Shown: positions 7,942 through 17,978, counted from the first letter of the stretch. The stretch: 64,000 nucleotides of DNA from Rhodanobacter denitrificans (GCF_003335105.1 NZ_QFWQ01000006.1:1-64000); one strand, 5' to 3'. Notes: generated by a model not told the origin, from the letters alone. A program made the numbers and translations.

Positions 7942-8100
7942 CTATTCACGCGATTCCATCGCAGCTTCTTCCCCGCGGTACTTCAGATTCCAGCGGATAC
8001 AGACTGCCCAGAGGCAACTCGCAACGAACAGCACGACGAACACGAGCAGCCCCTCACCCAACTAAGACCGCGGATAGCTCACCCACGATCGGTCAGACAT
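7942..8100 (-). pseudogene. Small membrane-protein ORF interrupted by an in-frame amber codon
   Basis: From the ATG at 8100, preceded by AAAGGAG at a good distance, the frame reads MSDRSWVSYPRS, then TAG, and then continues in the same frame to a TAG at 7944-7942. The downstream part begins LGEGLLVFVVLFVASCLWAV, a convincing single membrane helix, then a basic charged tail (RWNLKYRGEEAAMESRE). So a 52-residue one-span protein appears cut by one stop at codon 13. A TTG directly after the stop could restart, but lacks a ribosome site. A sequencing error, a pseudogene or regulated readthrough are all possible. Confidence 0.45.
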
Positions 8101-8120
8101 CACCAAGGCTCCTTTGAAGG

Positions 8121-8145
8121 CTTGTGCATGTTTGTCTTGCACAAG
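8121..8145 (-). promoter_or_regulatory. 8-base-pair hairpin upstream of the small membrane ORF
   Basis: CTTGTGCA (8121-8128) and TGCACAAG (8138-8145) are perfect inverted arms with a nine-base loop. On the minus strand the stem lies just upstream of the AAAGGAG of the small ORF, between it and the integrase-distal DNA. It may be an operator or a 5' leader hairpin. Confidence 0.35.
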
Positions 8146-8201
8146 GAGCAGGCATTCTCCTGTTCAACACGGTGATATGGATTTGAAAATTCTTTGGATG
8201 T

Positions 8202-9413
8202 TCAGGCCGACTGGCGCTCTAGCTGAATGACTTTGGCGCCGACGCGAAGGCTATCCAAATAGTCCGCCCATGCCTGCATCATCTTGCGGCGCTCCGGCAG
8301 GTGCGCTGTACGGTTATACGCTCGCCCGTTTGGGTCGCGCACGGCGTGCGCCAATTGGTGCTCGATATAGTCGGGACGAAATTGCAGCACCTCATCCAAC
8401 ACGGTGCGTGCCATGGCGCGGAATCCGTGACCGCACATGGTCTCGCTGTCGAAGCCCATGTAGCGCAATGCGCTGTTGACCGTGTTCTCCGACATGGGGC
8501 GGCGCAGGCTGCGTATGCCCGGGAACACGAACTCACTGCGTCCCGTCAGTGACTGCAAGTCGCGTAGCACCACCACCGCCTGCTTCGCCAGGGGCACTAG
8601 ATGTGGCGTGTTTGTCTTGCTCGCAATGTATCGCCATTCGGCTGCGTCCAAATTCAGATCGACCCACCGCGCTTTGCGCAACTCTCCCGGGCGAACGAAC
8701 ACCAACGGCGCAAGCTTCAATGCCGCAATCGTAACGGGCGAGCCCTTGTATGCCTCAGTGGCACGCAACAGCTCGCCGATGCGCGCAGGATCGGTGATGC
8801 TTGCGAAGTGCTTAGTCTGCGGTTGCACCAGTGCGCCGCGAAGATCGGCCGACGGATCGCGTTCGGCACGGCCTGTAGCGATCGCATACCGGAATACACG
8901 TCCTGCAAACCCGCGCGCACGATGTGCTGTTTCCAGCACGCCGCGTTGCTCCAGTTTACGCAGCGCGGCCAACAGCACTGGAGCGGTGATTTCAGTTACA
9001 GGTAGGTGGCTGATACCGACCAGATCCTTCTCGATCATGCGCATGTCGCGTGCGACACTGCCAGCTCCCATGCCTTCCTTCGTTCGTTTGGCCAGTAGCT
9101 CGGTAGCGATAGCGGCGAAGGTGTTGGATGCGCTCTCCAATTTTGCTGCCCGTGCCACCCGCACCGCGTCGGCGGGGTTGCCGCCACCCTTCACTAGAGC
9201 GCGAGCCTTGTCGCGCCCAGCACGCGCCTCGGCTAACGATATGGTCGGGTACTCACCCAGCGGCAACATGCTTGCTTTCCCGGCGTAGCGATAGCGATAC
9301 CGCCACAGCTTCGAACCACTGGGACGCACCTCCAAACAAAGACCATTCGCATCGGCAACGCGATAGATGTTGGCGCGAGGCTTCAAGGCGCGGATCTTGA
9401 CGTCGGTAAGCAT
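8202..9413 (-). CDS. P4-type tyrosine integrase
   Basis: This enzyme catalyses site-specific recombination between the element and the tRNA attachment site. The DUF4102 arm-binding domain begins at the first residues (MLTDVKIRALKP), followed by a SAM-like core-binding domain and the catalytic domain. Catalytic residues visible are Arg in FVRPGELRKARW, the HxxR pair in GHGFRAMAR and the nucleophile Tyr in GRAYNRTAHL. The start at 9413 gives 403 residues, normal for the family; the frame extends to 9536 but that part overlaps repeats that look like binding sites. The gene is transcribed away from the tRNA, 190 bases from its 3' end. Confidence 0.92.
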   Translation of the reverse strand: MLTDVKIRALKPRANIYRVADANGLCLEVRPSGSKLWRYRYRYAGKASMLPLGEYPTISLAEARAGRDKARALVKGGGNPADAVRVARAAKLESASNTFAAIATELLAKRTKEGMGAGSVARDMRMIEKDLVGISHLPVTEITAPVLLAALRKLEQRGVLETAHRARGFAGRVFRYAIATGRAERDPSADLRGALVQPQTKHFASITDPARIGELLRATEAYKGSPVTIAALKLAPLVFVRPGELRKARWVDLNLDAAEWRYIASKTNTPHLVPLAKQAVVVLRDLQSLTGRSEFVFPGIRSLRRPMSENTVNSALRYMGFDSETMCGHGFRAMARTVLDEVLQFRPDYIEHQLAHAVRDPNGRAYNRTAHLPERRKMMQAWADYLDSLRVGAKVIQLERQSA

Positions 9414-9427
9414 GTAGGTTGCCAAGT

Positions 9428-9491
9428 GTGAGTAACGGAAGTGTGAGTAAGGCACAATGTAGCGCACCTCGTTACTCACAGCCTTACTCAC
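9428..9491. promoter_or_regulatory. Four GTGAGTAA repeats upstream of the integrase
   Basis: GTGAGTAA occurs at 9428-9435 and 9443-9450, and its reverse complement TTACTCAC at 9472-9479 and 9484-9491. The two direct pairs face each other across about 21 bases, just upstream of the chosen integrase start. This looks like a set of binding sites for the integrase arm domain, an excisionase or a repressor. Confidence 0.6.
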
Positions 9492-9498
9492 TTTCTGC

Positions 9499-9596
9499 CT
9501 GGATGCAACTGGACGACCCTGGGCACACCTAGACAAAAAATCCCATGTTTTAAGGGATTTCTGCGGTTGTGCTGGACTTTGCTGGATGCCGCTGGA
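9499..9596. repeat. Phased CTGGA repeats beside the attachment site
   Basis: CTGGA occurs at 9499 and 9509, and GCTGGA at 9571, 9581 and 9591. Within each group the spacing is exactly ten bases, about one helical turn. The second group ends nine bases from the 3' end of the tRNA gene, where strand exchange is expected. They are probable protein-binding sites of the integration complex. Confidence 0.5.
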
Positions 9597-9604
9597 CGGC
9601 TAGA

Positions 9605-9680
9605 TGGTGGGCCCACCAGGACTCGAACCTGGAACCAAAGGATTATGAGTCCTCTGCTCTAACCATTGAGCTATAGGCCC
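9605..9680 (-). tRNA. tRNA-Ile2 (anticodon CAU), island attachment site
   Basis: The 76-base minus-strand gene starts GGGCCTATAGCTCAATGG and ends with an encoded CCA. The acceptor stem pairs GGGCCTA with TGGGCCC (one G-T pair); the T arm CCAGG-TTCGAGT-CCTGG and anticodon loop CTCATAA are clear. The CAU anticodon could mean Met or the lysidine-modified Ile2. The overall sequence resembles known bacterial Ile2 tRNAs rather than elongator Met, so I call Ile2. Its 3' end abuts the island. Confidence 0.9.
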
Positions 9681-9801
9681 GCGCGACGGCGGAAGTTTAC
9701 CGTAGCGTGCAGGTGGGCACGAGGATGGCGTGCCGGAAGTCGGGTGGTGACGCGGTGATGCGGGGCGTAGGCTGGTCGTCCCCCTGGGCCGGAGAGTGCG
9801 C

Positions 9802-10173
9802 ATGAACACCGAAGCGATTGCGAAACGGTTGGTCGAGTTGTGCCGTGAAGGCAGGTACGAGGACGCGCAGCGCGAGTTGTATGCGCAGGATGTGGTGAGC
9901 ATCGAGCCGGAGGGGTTGCCGCCGGGTGCGCTGGGCAGCGTGAAGGGGCTGGCGGCGATCTTCGAGAAGGGGCGGCAGTTCAGCGCGATGATCGAGGCAG
10001 TGCATGGTGGCAGCGTGAGCGAACCGGTGATCGCGGAGAACTGGTTCAGCGTCGCGCTGGCGATGGACGTGACGATGAAGGGGCGCGGCCGGATGAACAT
10101 GAGCGAGATTTGCGTGTACCGCGTGCACGGCGGCAAGATCGTGCGCGAGCAGTTCTTCTATGACGTGGGTTGA
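9802..10173 (+). CDS. SnoaL/NTF2-like domain protein
   Basis: This is a small cone-shaped alpha/beta protein of about 123 residues. The N-terminal helices (TEAIAKRLVELCREGRYEDAQRELY) are followed by a segment with Glu-Gly-Leu-Pro and an aromatic beta sheet ending in KIVREQFFYDVG, the usual closing strand of SnoaL-like proteins. Some members are isomerases or cyclases, many have no known substrate. The start ATG at 9802 has GGAG eight bases upstream; an in-frame GTG two codons earlier is less likely. It is the first core gene to the right of the tRNA, alone on its strand, and shares a bidirectional terminator with rpoD. Confidence 0.75.
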   Translation: MNTEAIAKRLVELCREGRYEDAQRELYAQDVVSIEPEGLPPGALGSVKGLAAIFEKGRQFSAMIEAVHGGSVSEPVIAENWFSVALAMDVTMKGRGRMNMSEICVYRVHGGKIVREQFFYDVG

Positions 10174-10184
10174 GGCGACCCAAA

Positions 10185-10214
10185 CGAAAAGCCCCGCACG
10201 GGCGGGGCTTTTCG
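10185..10214. terminator. Bidirectional intrinsic terminator
   Basis: CGAAAAGCCCCGC (10185-10197) pairs with GCGGGGCTTTTCG (10202-10214) around ACGG. The A and T runs in the arms allow function on both strands, for the SnoaL-like gene and for rpoD, which converge here. Confidence 0.9.
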
Positions 10215-10232
10215 GTGTTGCGGTGACGAGGA

Positions 10233-12110
<1,878 letters not shown>

Positions 12111-12142
12111 TCACCGACCGCCGCAAGGTTCAAGAACCGGAC

Positions 12143-12171
12143 ATTATAGCGATGTGCTGCTTTTTTGACCA
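12143..12171 (-). promoter_or_regulatory. Candidate rpoD promoter
   Basis: On the minus strand TGGTCA (12171-12166) is followed after 17 bases by a perfect TATAAT (12148-12143). Transcription would start near 12136, giving a leader of about 25 bases before the rpoD ATG. Confidence 0.6.
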
Positions 12172-12277
12172 GTTTTCAAGTGGAAAAAGGTCGCTGGAGG
12201 ACACGCAAAAATCGCGCCAGATTGCGGTGTTGCCGTGCCCGGCCGGCCTCGTCCGGGCGTGGCACACCACTCGTCGT

Positions 12278-12718
12278 TCAGCCGGTGTCGAGCCAGAAGG
12301 TCACCGGGCCGTCGTTCACCAGCCGGACCACCATATGGGCGCCGAAACGTCCGGTTTCCACCCCGGGGTGAACGGCGCGGGCCAGTTCCAGCAGCCGCTC
12401 GAACCAGCGCCGGCCATGCTCGGGCGGCGCCGCGCGGGTGAAACTGGGGCGCATGCCGGAACGGGTGTCGGCTGCCAGGGTGAACTGGCTGACCAGCAGC
12501 AGGCCGCCGCCGGTGTCGGCGAGCGAGCGGTTCATCTTGCCGTGGTCGTCGGCGAACACGCGGTAGCCGAGCAGGCGTTCCAGCATGCGCTTCGCCTGCG
12601 CCTCGCCATCGTCGGGCTGCACCGCCACCAGCGCCAGCAGGCCGGGGCCGATCATGCCGACCGTTTCCTCGCCGACGCTGACACTGGCGGACAGTACGCG
12701 CTGGATCAGGGCAATCAT
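12278..12718 (-). CDS. dtd: D-aminoacyl-tRNA deacylase
   Basis: DTD removes D-amino acids and glycine wrongly attached to tRNA in the cytoplasm. The product is 146 residues, matching the family length of about 145. Both active-site signatures are present: SQFTLAADT near residue 77-85 and [12 protein letters not shown] at the C-terminus (the cross-subunit Gly-Pro motif). The start [15 protein letters not shown] at 12718 matches the family; the frame continues upstream without relevance. It lies 167 bases upstream of rpoD on the same strand and is divergent from the acyltransferase gene. Confidence 0.96.
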   Translation of the reverse strand: MIALIQRVLSASVSVGEETVGMIGPGLLALVAVQPDDGEAQAKRMLERLLGYRVFADDHGKMNRSLADTGGGLLLVSQFTLAADTRSGMRPSFTRAAPPEHGRRWFERLLELARAVHPGVETGRFGAHMVVRLVNDGPVTFWLDTG

Positions 12719-12833
12719 GGACGCACGGCGGTAGCGGGGTGCCCAGCTTACGGTGCCGCCGCGGCCGGCGAAAGATGGCCGCTCGCCGGCATCGGCGCGG
12801 TTGCCGCGCAGCCGCCTCCCGTAAACTGCGCGG

Positions 12834-13727
12834 ATGCGTATCGACATGTACCTCATCTACCTGCTGCTGCGCCTGCTGGCACTGCTGCCGCTGCGCACGC
12901 TGCATGGCCTGGGCGCCGCCCTGGGCCGGCTGCTGCTGTGGCGTGGCGGCCGCACGGTGCACAACACCGCGGCGAACCTGGCGATCGCGCGCCCGCAGCT
13001 GGAGGAGAGGGCGCAGGCCGCGCTGCTGCGCGAGGTGATGGCCGAGAGCGGCAAGTCGGCAAGCGAGATCGTCAAGGTCTGGGGCGCAGGCGCCGACCGC
13101 GCGCTGACGCTGGTGCGCGAGGTGCGCGGCGAGGCATTGCTGGATGCGGCGCTGGCGGCGGGCAACGGCGTGATCATCGCCGCGCCGCACCTGGGCTGCT
13201 GGGAGCTGCTGAACTACTGGCTGTGCCGCAAGACGCCGATGGCGATCCTGTACCGGCCGCCGCGGATCGCCGCGATCGAGGGCCTGCTGCGCAAGGTGCG
13301 CGGCGCGCTGGCGCCGGAGCAGGTGCGCGCCGACGGCGCCGGCGTGCGCACGCTGTACAAGCGGCTGGCCGCCGGCGGCACGGTCGGCATCCTGCCGGAC
13401 CAGAAGCCGCGCGCGGGCGAGGGCCAGATCGCGCCGTTCTTCGGCCGCCCGGCGCTGACCATGGTGCTGCTGCCGCGGCTGGCCGCGCGCACCGGCGCCA
13501 CCGTGCTGTATGCGTTCGCCGAACGGCTGCCGCACGGCGCCGGCTATCGCATCCACCTGCGCGAGGCGCCGCCGGGACTGGACGACGCCGACCTTGGTAC
13601 GGCCTGCGCTGCGCTGAACCGGGGCGTGCAGGACTGCGTCGAGTTGGCCTTCGCCCAGTACCAGTGGCAGTACAAGCGCTATTCGGCGGATGGCCTGGTC
13701 AGCCCGTACGATCGCGGGCAGGGCTAG
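12834..13727 (+). CDS. LpxL/HtrB-family lipid A acyltransferase
   Basis: This inner-membrane enzyme adds a secondary acyl chain to Kdo-lipid A or a related lipid. The 297-residue product has an N-terminal hydrophobic anchor ([21 protein letters not shown]), the catalytic HxxxxE motif in [11 protein letters not shown] near residue 121, and downstream family segments ILYRPPR and [13 protein letters not shown]. Length agrees with LpxL/LpxM-type proteins. The exact acyl donor cannot be told from sequence. It is divergent from dtd with a very short shared upstream region and ends near a long inverted repeat. Confidence 0.88.
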   Translation: MRIDMYLIYLLLRLLALLPLRTLHGLGAALGRLLLWRGGRTVHNTAANLAIARPQLEERAQAALLREVMAESGKSASEIVKVWGAGADRALTLVREVRGEALLDAALAAGNGVIIAAPHLGCWELLNYWLCRKTPMAILYRPPRIAAIEGLLRKVRGALAPEQVRADGAGVRTLYKRLAAGGTVGILPDQKPRAGEGQIAPFFGRPALTMVLLPRLAARTGATVLYAFAERLPHGAGYRIHLREAPPGLDDADLGTACAALNRGVQDCVELAFAQYQWQYKRYSADGLVSPYDRGQG

Positions 13728-13750
13728 TTGTGACCGACGCTTTTCCAGCT

Positions 13751-13824
13751 GCGTAGGGCGGCCACTGCCCGCCGGCTCTGCGAAGAACCAGGGCCAGGAG
13801 CGGCGGGCAGTGCCCGCCCTACGC
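13751..13824. repeat. Intergenic inverted repeat between convergent genes
   Basis: GCGTAGGGCGG...CACTGCCCGCC at the left end is repeated inverted at the right end (CGGGCAGTGCCCGCCCTACGC), with a core of about 25 bases. It lies between two convergent genes and is likely a transcription terminator. The composition resembles the short GTAGGGCGG-type intergenic repeats scattered in related genomes. Confidence 0.6.
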
Positions 13825-13831
13825 CAGCCTT

Positions 13832-14158
13832 CTAGCGGCGGGGTTTCTCCAGCCGGCGCAGGAACACGCCCATTTCCTTCTCGGCCTGCTTGTCGCCGCG
13901 GTGCGTGGCGGCGGCGATGCCGCTGCGCCAGGCTTCGGCGGCGGCCGCTTCGTCGCCGTGCGCCAGGCAGGCCTTGCCGAGCAGCTTCCACGCCGCTGAG
14001 TATGCCGGGTCGAAGCCTACGGCGCGGCGCAGTTCGTCGATCGCGGCGCCGGCGTCGCCATCGGCCAGCAGCGCGCTGCCCAGCGAGAAACGCAGCAGCG
14101 CGCCATCGCGCGGGCCGCCGCACTGCAGGCGCAGGCTGGCGATCAGGTTCGCGCTCAT
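13832..14158 (-). CDS. Small TPR-like protein
   Basis: This 108-residue helical protein has at least two tetratricopeptide-like repeats: GALLRFSLGSALLADGDAGA with AIDELRRAVGFDPAYS, and AAWKLLGKACLAHGDEAA with AAEAWRSGIAAATHRGD. Such proteins act as interaction scaffolds; no partner can be named. Its ATG overlaps the stop codon of the upstream ArnT-type gene (ATGA), so the two are translationally coupled. Confidence 0.8.
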   Translation of the reverse strand: MSANLIASLRLQCGGPRDGALLRFSLGSALLADGDAGAAIDELRRAVGFDPAYSAAWKLLGKACLAHGDEAAAAEAWRSGIAAATHRGDKQAEKEMGVFLRRLEKPRR

Positions 14159-15885
14159 GGCCAGGTACGGTAGCGCCAGGCGTCGGCCGGGTAGACGCGG
14201 GTCGGCTGCGCGGGTTCGGGCGGGGTGTGGGCGCTGCGCAGGTCGGCCAGCGAGACGGCGGGCCAGGCCACCAGCCAGGAGGAGCGGAACGGCTGCGCCA
14301 GCAGGGCGTAGCGCAGGTCGTTCGCGTCCGGCCTGTGCACGTGCAGCACGATCACGCCGTCCGGGTGGGCGCGGGCAAAATCCTGTATGGCCTGGTCACC
14401 GAACAGTTCGCTGATCGGCCGGGTCAGCCGGCCCTCGAAATGGAACTGGCCTTCGTAGTTGCCGGTGTAGGCGAGCGGGTGGCCGGCCTGTTCGGCGGCG
14501 CCGAGCAGGTGGGCGATCGGGCGCAGGTCGAAACGTGGCCACAGGGTCAGCGTGAACAGTGCGTTGAGCGCGAGCACGCCGATCAGTCCGGCCACCGCCA
14601 GCCGGCGCAGCTCGCCGCGGCCGCGCAGCAGCAGCAGGCCGCCGAGCAACAGGAACACCACGCTGAAGTAGCGGCTGTACGGCGCCGCGGAGTCGACCCA
14701 CTCGCCGTGCAGGCGGTTGCCCGCCACCAGCAGCGGCAGCACGAACAGCGCCACGGCGAATCCGATGCCGCCCACGCCCAGCGGCCAGGTGCCGAGCCAG
14801 CCGTTGTAGGCCAGGTGTGGCCGGCGCTCGCGCAGCACGGCGATCGCACCGGCCATCAGCAGCGCGGCGCCGGCGAGTTCCGGCAGCGGGTAGTACAGCT
14901 GCTTGCCGCTGATCAGCGAGAACACCACGAAGGTTGGCAGCAGCCAGCACAGCGCGAAACGCAGGCCCGGTTCCAGCGGCCGGCGCAGGCCGGCCACGGC
15001 CACCCAGATGCGCGGCCAGCCGCTGAACGGGAACAGCATCAGCGGCAGCCACAGCAGGTAGAACCAGAACGGCTCGGCGTGGTTCTGCAGGTCCTTGCCG
15101 GCGGCCAGCTTGTCGACCACGCGACCGGCGGTCTGGGTGAAAAACAGCCGCTGCCGATACGCCTCGCCGCCGGAGAGCCCGGCCGGCAGCGCCCACGCCA
15201 GCAGCATCGCGCCGCCGAGCAGCAGCGCCAGCACGCCGCGGCCGTACCAGCGCGCGCGGTGCTGGTCGGCCCAGTCGTTCCACAGCGGGCCGAGCAGCCA
15301 CGGAAACGCCACATGCAGCAGCATCACCGGTCCCTTGGTCAGCAGCCCCAGGCCCACGCATACGCCGAACAGCAGCCAGCGCGGCTCGGCACGGTGCATT
15401 TTCGGAGTCAGGCACAGCAGGGCGGCCAGCGCCCAGGTGGCCAGCAGCACGTCGTACATGATCTGCAGGCCGAACAGGAACGCGTAGCCGAACGCCAGCA
15501 GCATCCATGGCGTCGCCTTGGCCATCCACGGCCGGCCGGGGAACAGCCGTCGCGCCAGCAGCGAGGCCAGTACCAGCTGCGCGCCGCCGACCAGCACCTC
15601 GAGCACGCGCGGCCATGTGTCGCTGACGCCGAACACGAACCATCCGGCGTGGATCAGCCAGAACAGCAGCGGTGCCTTCTCGCTGTATGGCTGACCGTTG
15701 ATGTGCGGCACCAGCCAGTGGCCCTGGTTCCACATTTCCCAGGCCACCGCCAGGGTGCGGGTGGAATACAGCGGCATCGGCCCGTGCGAGAAGATCGCCA
15801 GCAGTGCCACGGCGGCCCACAGCGGCAGCCAGGGCCAGACGGCGCGCAGTTGTTCGGAACGGCTGTAGGAGGGGCTCAAGGACAC
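14155..15885 (-). CDS. ArnT/PMT-family membrane glycosyltransferase
   Basis: This is a GT-C type glycosyltransferase that uses lipid-linked sugars in the periplasmic face of the inner membrane. The protein has 576 residues and a dozen or so hydrophobic spans. The acidic motif of the first periplasmic loop that is usual in this family is less clear here, but the segments STRTLAVAWEMW and GQPYSEKAPLLFWLIH match the ArnT style (YxEKP-like). A periplasmic domain follows near the C-terminus. The GTG at 15885 is the start. It could transfer an aminoarabinose-like or other sugar to lipid A or glycans. A second paralogue lies at 23144-24865. Confidence 0.82.
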   Translation of the reverse strand: MSLSPSYSRSEQLRAVWPWLPLWAAVALLAIFSHGPMPLYSTRTLAVAWEMWNQGHWLVPHINGQPYSEKAPLLFWLIHAGWFVFGVSDTWPRVLEVLVGGAQLVLASLLARRLFPGRPWMAKATPWMLLAFGYAFLFGLQIMYDVLLATWALAALLCLTPKMHRAEPRWLLFGVCVGLGLLTKGPVMLLHVAFPWLLGPLWNDWADQHRARWYGRGVLALLLGGAMLLAWALPAGLSGGEAYRQRLFFTQTAGRVVDKLAAGKDLQNHAEPFWFYLLWLPLMLFPFSGWPRIWVAVAGLRRPLEPGLRFALCWLLPTFVVFSLISGKQLYYPLPELAGAALLMAGAIAVLRERRPHLAYNGWLGTWPLGVGGIGFAVALFVLPLLVAGNRLHGEWVDSAAPYSRYFSVVFLLLGGLLLLRGRGELRRLAVAGLIGVLALNALFTLTLWPRFDLRPIAHLLGAAEQAGHPLAYTGNYEGQFHFEGRLTRPISELFGDQAIQDFARAHPDGVIVLHVHRPDANDLRYALLAQPFRSSWLVAWPAVSLADLRSAHTPPEPAQPTRVYPADAWRYRTWP

Positions 15886-15964
15886 GGGCGGGCTCTTGGC
15901 GGGCAGGAGACGGATTCTAGACTGCGCGAGGCGGCGGCAAGGCGGCCGGGATCGGGTGCATGGC

Positions 15965-16996
15965 TCAGGGCGGACCCCAGTAGCCGATGCGTCGGCGGAT
16001 CTTCAGCTTGCGCCACAGGTTCAGCGGCTTGCGCCGGCGGTTGCGGGCACCGGCGGCGACGAAGCTGTCGATCGCGTCGAGCACGCGTTCGCTGGAGCGG
16101 CCGTCGCGGTAGGGGTGGATCGCGTCGGCGTACTCGCGGATCGCCTGCAGCAGTTCCGGCGGCCGCGCCAGCGCGCGCTCGATCGCCGGCTCGAACTGCG
16201 CCGGGTCGTCGATGTCGATCAGCTGCGGGCCGGGGCGGCGATTCCTGAAGGTGACCACCGGTTTGCCGGTGAGCAGGAACTCGTTGAGCGCCGAGGAGGT
16301 GTCCGAGCACATCAGGTCGACCTGCGGGAACAGCTCCAGGATGTTGTCGTTCTCGGCGAAGCGGAGGTACTCGTTCTGCAGCGCCTTGAACTTCGCCGTG
16401 GTGTCGGGATTCATCTTCGGGTGAAAGGTGACGATCCAGCGCCAGCGACCGTCGCGCGACAGCCGCTTCACTTCCTCGTAGAGAATCTCCGCCGCGCTCC
16501 ATGAGGGCGAGAAGGTGGAGTGGTACAGGATCACCGGCGGCCGGCGCACCGGCGGCAGCGGACCGACGATCTCCTGCATGAAGGGATCGAGCTTGGGGAA
16601 GCCGGTCTCGATGACGCTGAAGTGGCCCACCTTGTCGGCGATCGCCTGGAACTGCGCGGTGTCGCGCGGGCCGGTGGTGCAGTACAGGTCGAAGAAGCCG
16701 CGCACGTAGATGTGCCGCGGCTTGCCGGCGTCGAAGCCGTGGAAGGTCTCCACCTTCACGCCGGGAAAGAAGTGCGGCACCGCGTTGGACGAGGTGATCA
16801 CCGCGAGCGGGCGCCACGCGCGCACCTCGGCCACCGTCAGCAGGCGCTCGCCCGCGACCAGGTCCTCCGCGCCGGGGCCGTCGAAGAACCACGCCGCCTC
16901 GTCGCCGCGGGCGCGGATCGCCGCCTGCAGCGGGCGCAGGATCGCCAGCGCGTAGCGCTCGGAGCCGTACAGAAGATAGTGTTTCTGGCTGGTCAT
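15965..16996 (-). CDS. CDP-glycerol glycerophosphotransferase-like protein
   Basis: The 343-residue protein resembles the catalytic domain of TagF-type transferases, which have a GT-B fold like UDP-GlcNAc epimerases. Seen in order are TFHGFDAGK, LYHSTFSPSW, WIVTFHPKMN (a His-Pro motif typical of the active site) and CSDTSSALNEFLLTGKPVV, the signature of the donor-binding half. It is soluble or peripheral. In gammaproteobacteria such proteins take part in capsule or LPS decoration; the substrate is unknown. Start ATG at 16996 overlaps the stop of the upstream GT2 gene by one base, so the two form an operon. Confidence 0.78.
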   Translation of the reverse strand: MTSQKHYLLYGSERYALAILRPLQAAIRARGDEAAWFFDGPGAEDLVAGERLLTVAEVRAWRPLAVITSSNAVPHFFPGVKVETFHGFDAGKPRHIYVRGFFDLYCTTGPRDTAQFQAIADKVGHFSVIETGFPKLDPFMQEIVGPLPPVRRPPVILYHSTFSPSWSAAEILYEEVKRLSRDGRWRWIVTFHPKMNPDTTAKFKALQNEYLRFAENDNILELFPQVDLMCSDTSSALNEFLLTGKPVVTFRNRRPGPQLIDIDDPAQFEPAIERALARPPELLQAIREYADAIHPYRDGRSSERVLDAIDSFVAAGARNRRRKPLNLWRKLKIRRRIGYWGPP

Positions 16997-17811
16997 CAGC
17001 GATCGATGTCGTGTTTGTGGAGCAGGGCCGTGGCACTCGCCACCGAATCCGGGTTGTTGACCATCTCGTAGTAGCGCATGCGCTTGTACAGCGCGTAGCT
17101 GGCGGCGGTCTGCGCGATCAGGAAGCCGCGCCAGCCGTCGAGGAAGGCCAGCCGGAACAGGTAGTCCTTGGCGAAGGCCAGCACGAACACGAACGGCGCC
17201 TGCCACATCCGCACCGGCTTGCGCTTGTCCAGCCAGTCGCGGCATTTCAGCTCGGCGTAGCGCAGTACCTTCAGCTGCTTGTGCGGCAGGGTGGGGTTGT
17301 TGGCATGGTCGAACGGCGCGCGCAGGGTCGGCGCGGCACCTTCGAAACGCAGCGACTCGTGCACCCGCGCATCGCTCCAGCGTGCGCGGCCGCGGTGGTA
17401 CAGCCGCGCCAGCTTCTCGCCCACCGACGGCCGGTAAAAGCGCATCGGCCGCCCCATGTAGATCGTGCGGCGCCGCAGGTACGCCGCCGGCGCGTCGCCG
17501 GCGATCAGTTCCGGCAGACGCTGCCACAGCTCCAGGGCGAGTTCCGGGCTGAGGTATTCGTCGGCGTCCAGCACCAGGATCCAGTCGTGCGCGCACTGCG
17601 TGGTGGCGAAGTTGCGCTGCGCGCCGAAGCCGAGCCAGTCCTGATGCACCACGCGCGCGCCGTGCGCCTGGGCAATCGCCACAGTGTCGTCGTCGCTGCC
17701 GGAGTCGACCACCAGCTTCTCGGCCGCGAACGGCACGCTGTCCAGGCAGCGCGCGATGCTCCCGGCCTCGTTGCGGGTGATCACGGCAAGGGTCAGCGGC
17801 AGGGTGGGCAT
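16996..17811 (-). CDS. Glycosyltransferase family 2 (WaaE/KdtX-like)
   Basis: This cytoplasmic GT-A glycosyltransferase has 271 residues. The N-terminal nucleotide-binding part includes LAVITRNEAGSIARCLDSV, VVDSGSDDDTVAIAQ and the metal-binding DAD in ILVLDADEYL. The C-terminal region (PHKQLKVLRYAELKCRDWLDKRK, then a hydrophobic segment FVFVLAFAKDYLFRLAF) matches the WaaE-type enzymes that add the first hexose to the LPS inner core heptose. It is first in a two-gene operon with the CDP-glycerol-transferase-like gene and divergent from the decarboxylase gene at 17979. Confidence 0.85.
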   Translation of the reverse strand: MPTLPLTLAVITRNEAGSIARCLDSVPFAAEKLVVDSGSDDDTVAIAQAHGARVVHQDWLGFGAQRNFATTQCAHDWILVLDADEYLSPELALELWQRLPELIAGDAPAAYLRRRTIYMGRPMRFYRPSVGEKLARLYHRGRARWSDARVHESLRFEGAAPTLRAPFDHANNPTLPHKQLKVLRYAELKCRDWLDKRKPVRMWQAPFVFVLAFAKDYLFRLAFLDGWRGFLIAQTAASYALYKRMRYYEMVNNPDSVASATALLHKHDIDR

Positions 17812-17861
17812 GCGAGGATTCTAGCCGAAGCCCGTGCCGGCTCCCGTCGCTCCGGGCGGGG

Positions 17862-17924
17862 CGGATTTCCCGTTCAGCCGGGCCGATCGCAACCTCGCGG
17901 GGAAATCCGTGACAATATTTGTCA
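17862..17924. promoter_or_regulatory. Two nested dyads in the divergent glycan promoter region
   Basis: CGGATTTCCC (17862-17871) and GGGAAATCCG (17900-17909) form a perfect 10-base inverted repeat with 28 bases between. Immediately after it, TGACAA-TAT-TTGTCA (17910-17924) is a perfect 6-base palindrome. Both lie in the 167-base region between the divergent GT2 and decarboxylase genes, which suits regulation of both operons. Confidence 0.5.
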
Positions 17925-17978
17925 ACTTGCGACCGATCGGGCGTCGCAGCCCTTCTCCAACCCATCCATCGGCATGCC

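Larger units (their letters stand above)
1..9604. mobile_element. Right part of an integrative genomic island at tRNA-Ile2
   Basis: The segment between the left edge and the 3' end of the tRNA gene at 9605-9680 has lower GC and more mixed codon use than the core genes to the right. A tyrosine integrase lies beside the tRNA, the usual arrangement for islands that use a tRNA 3' end as attB. Cargo is a DNA methylase operon, DUF932, lipoproteins and an Xre regulator. I found no second copy of the tRNA 3' sequence inside the window, so the distal attachment site must lie beyond the left edge. No conjugation, phage structural or replication genes are visible here. Confidence 0.75.

Noticed and set aside
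1-9604. Left attachment site of the island inside the window
   Set aside because: No second copy of the tRNA 3' sequence (TGGTGGGCCCACCAGG) was seen left of the integrase, so the element extends beyond the window.
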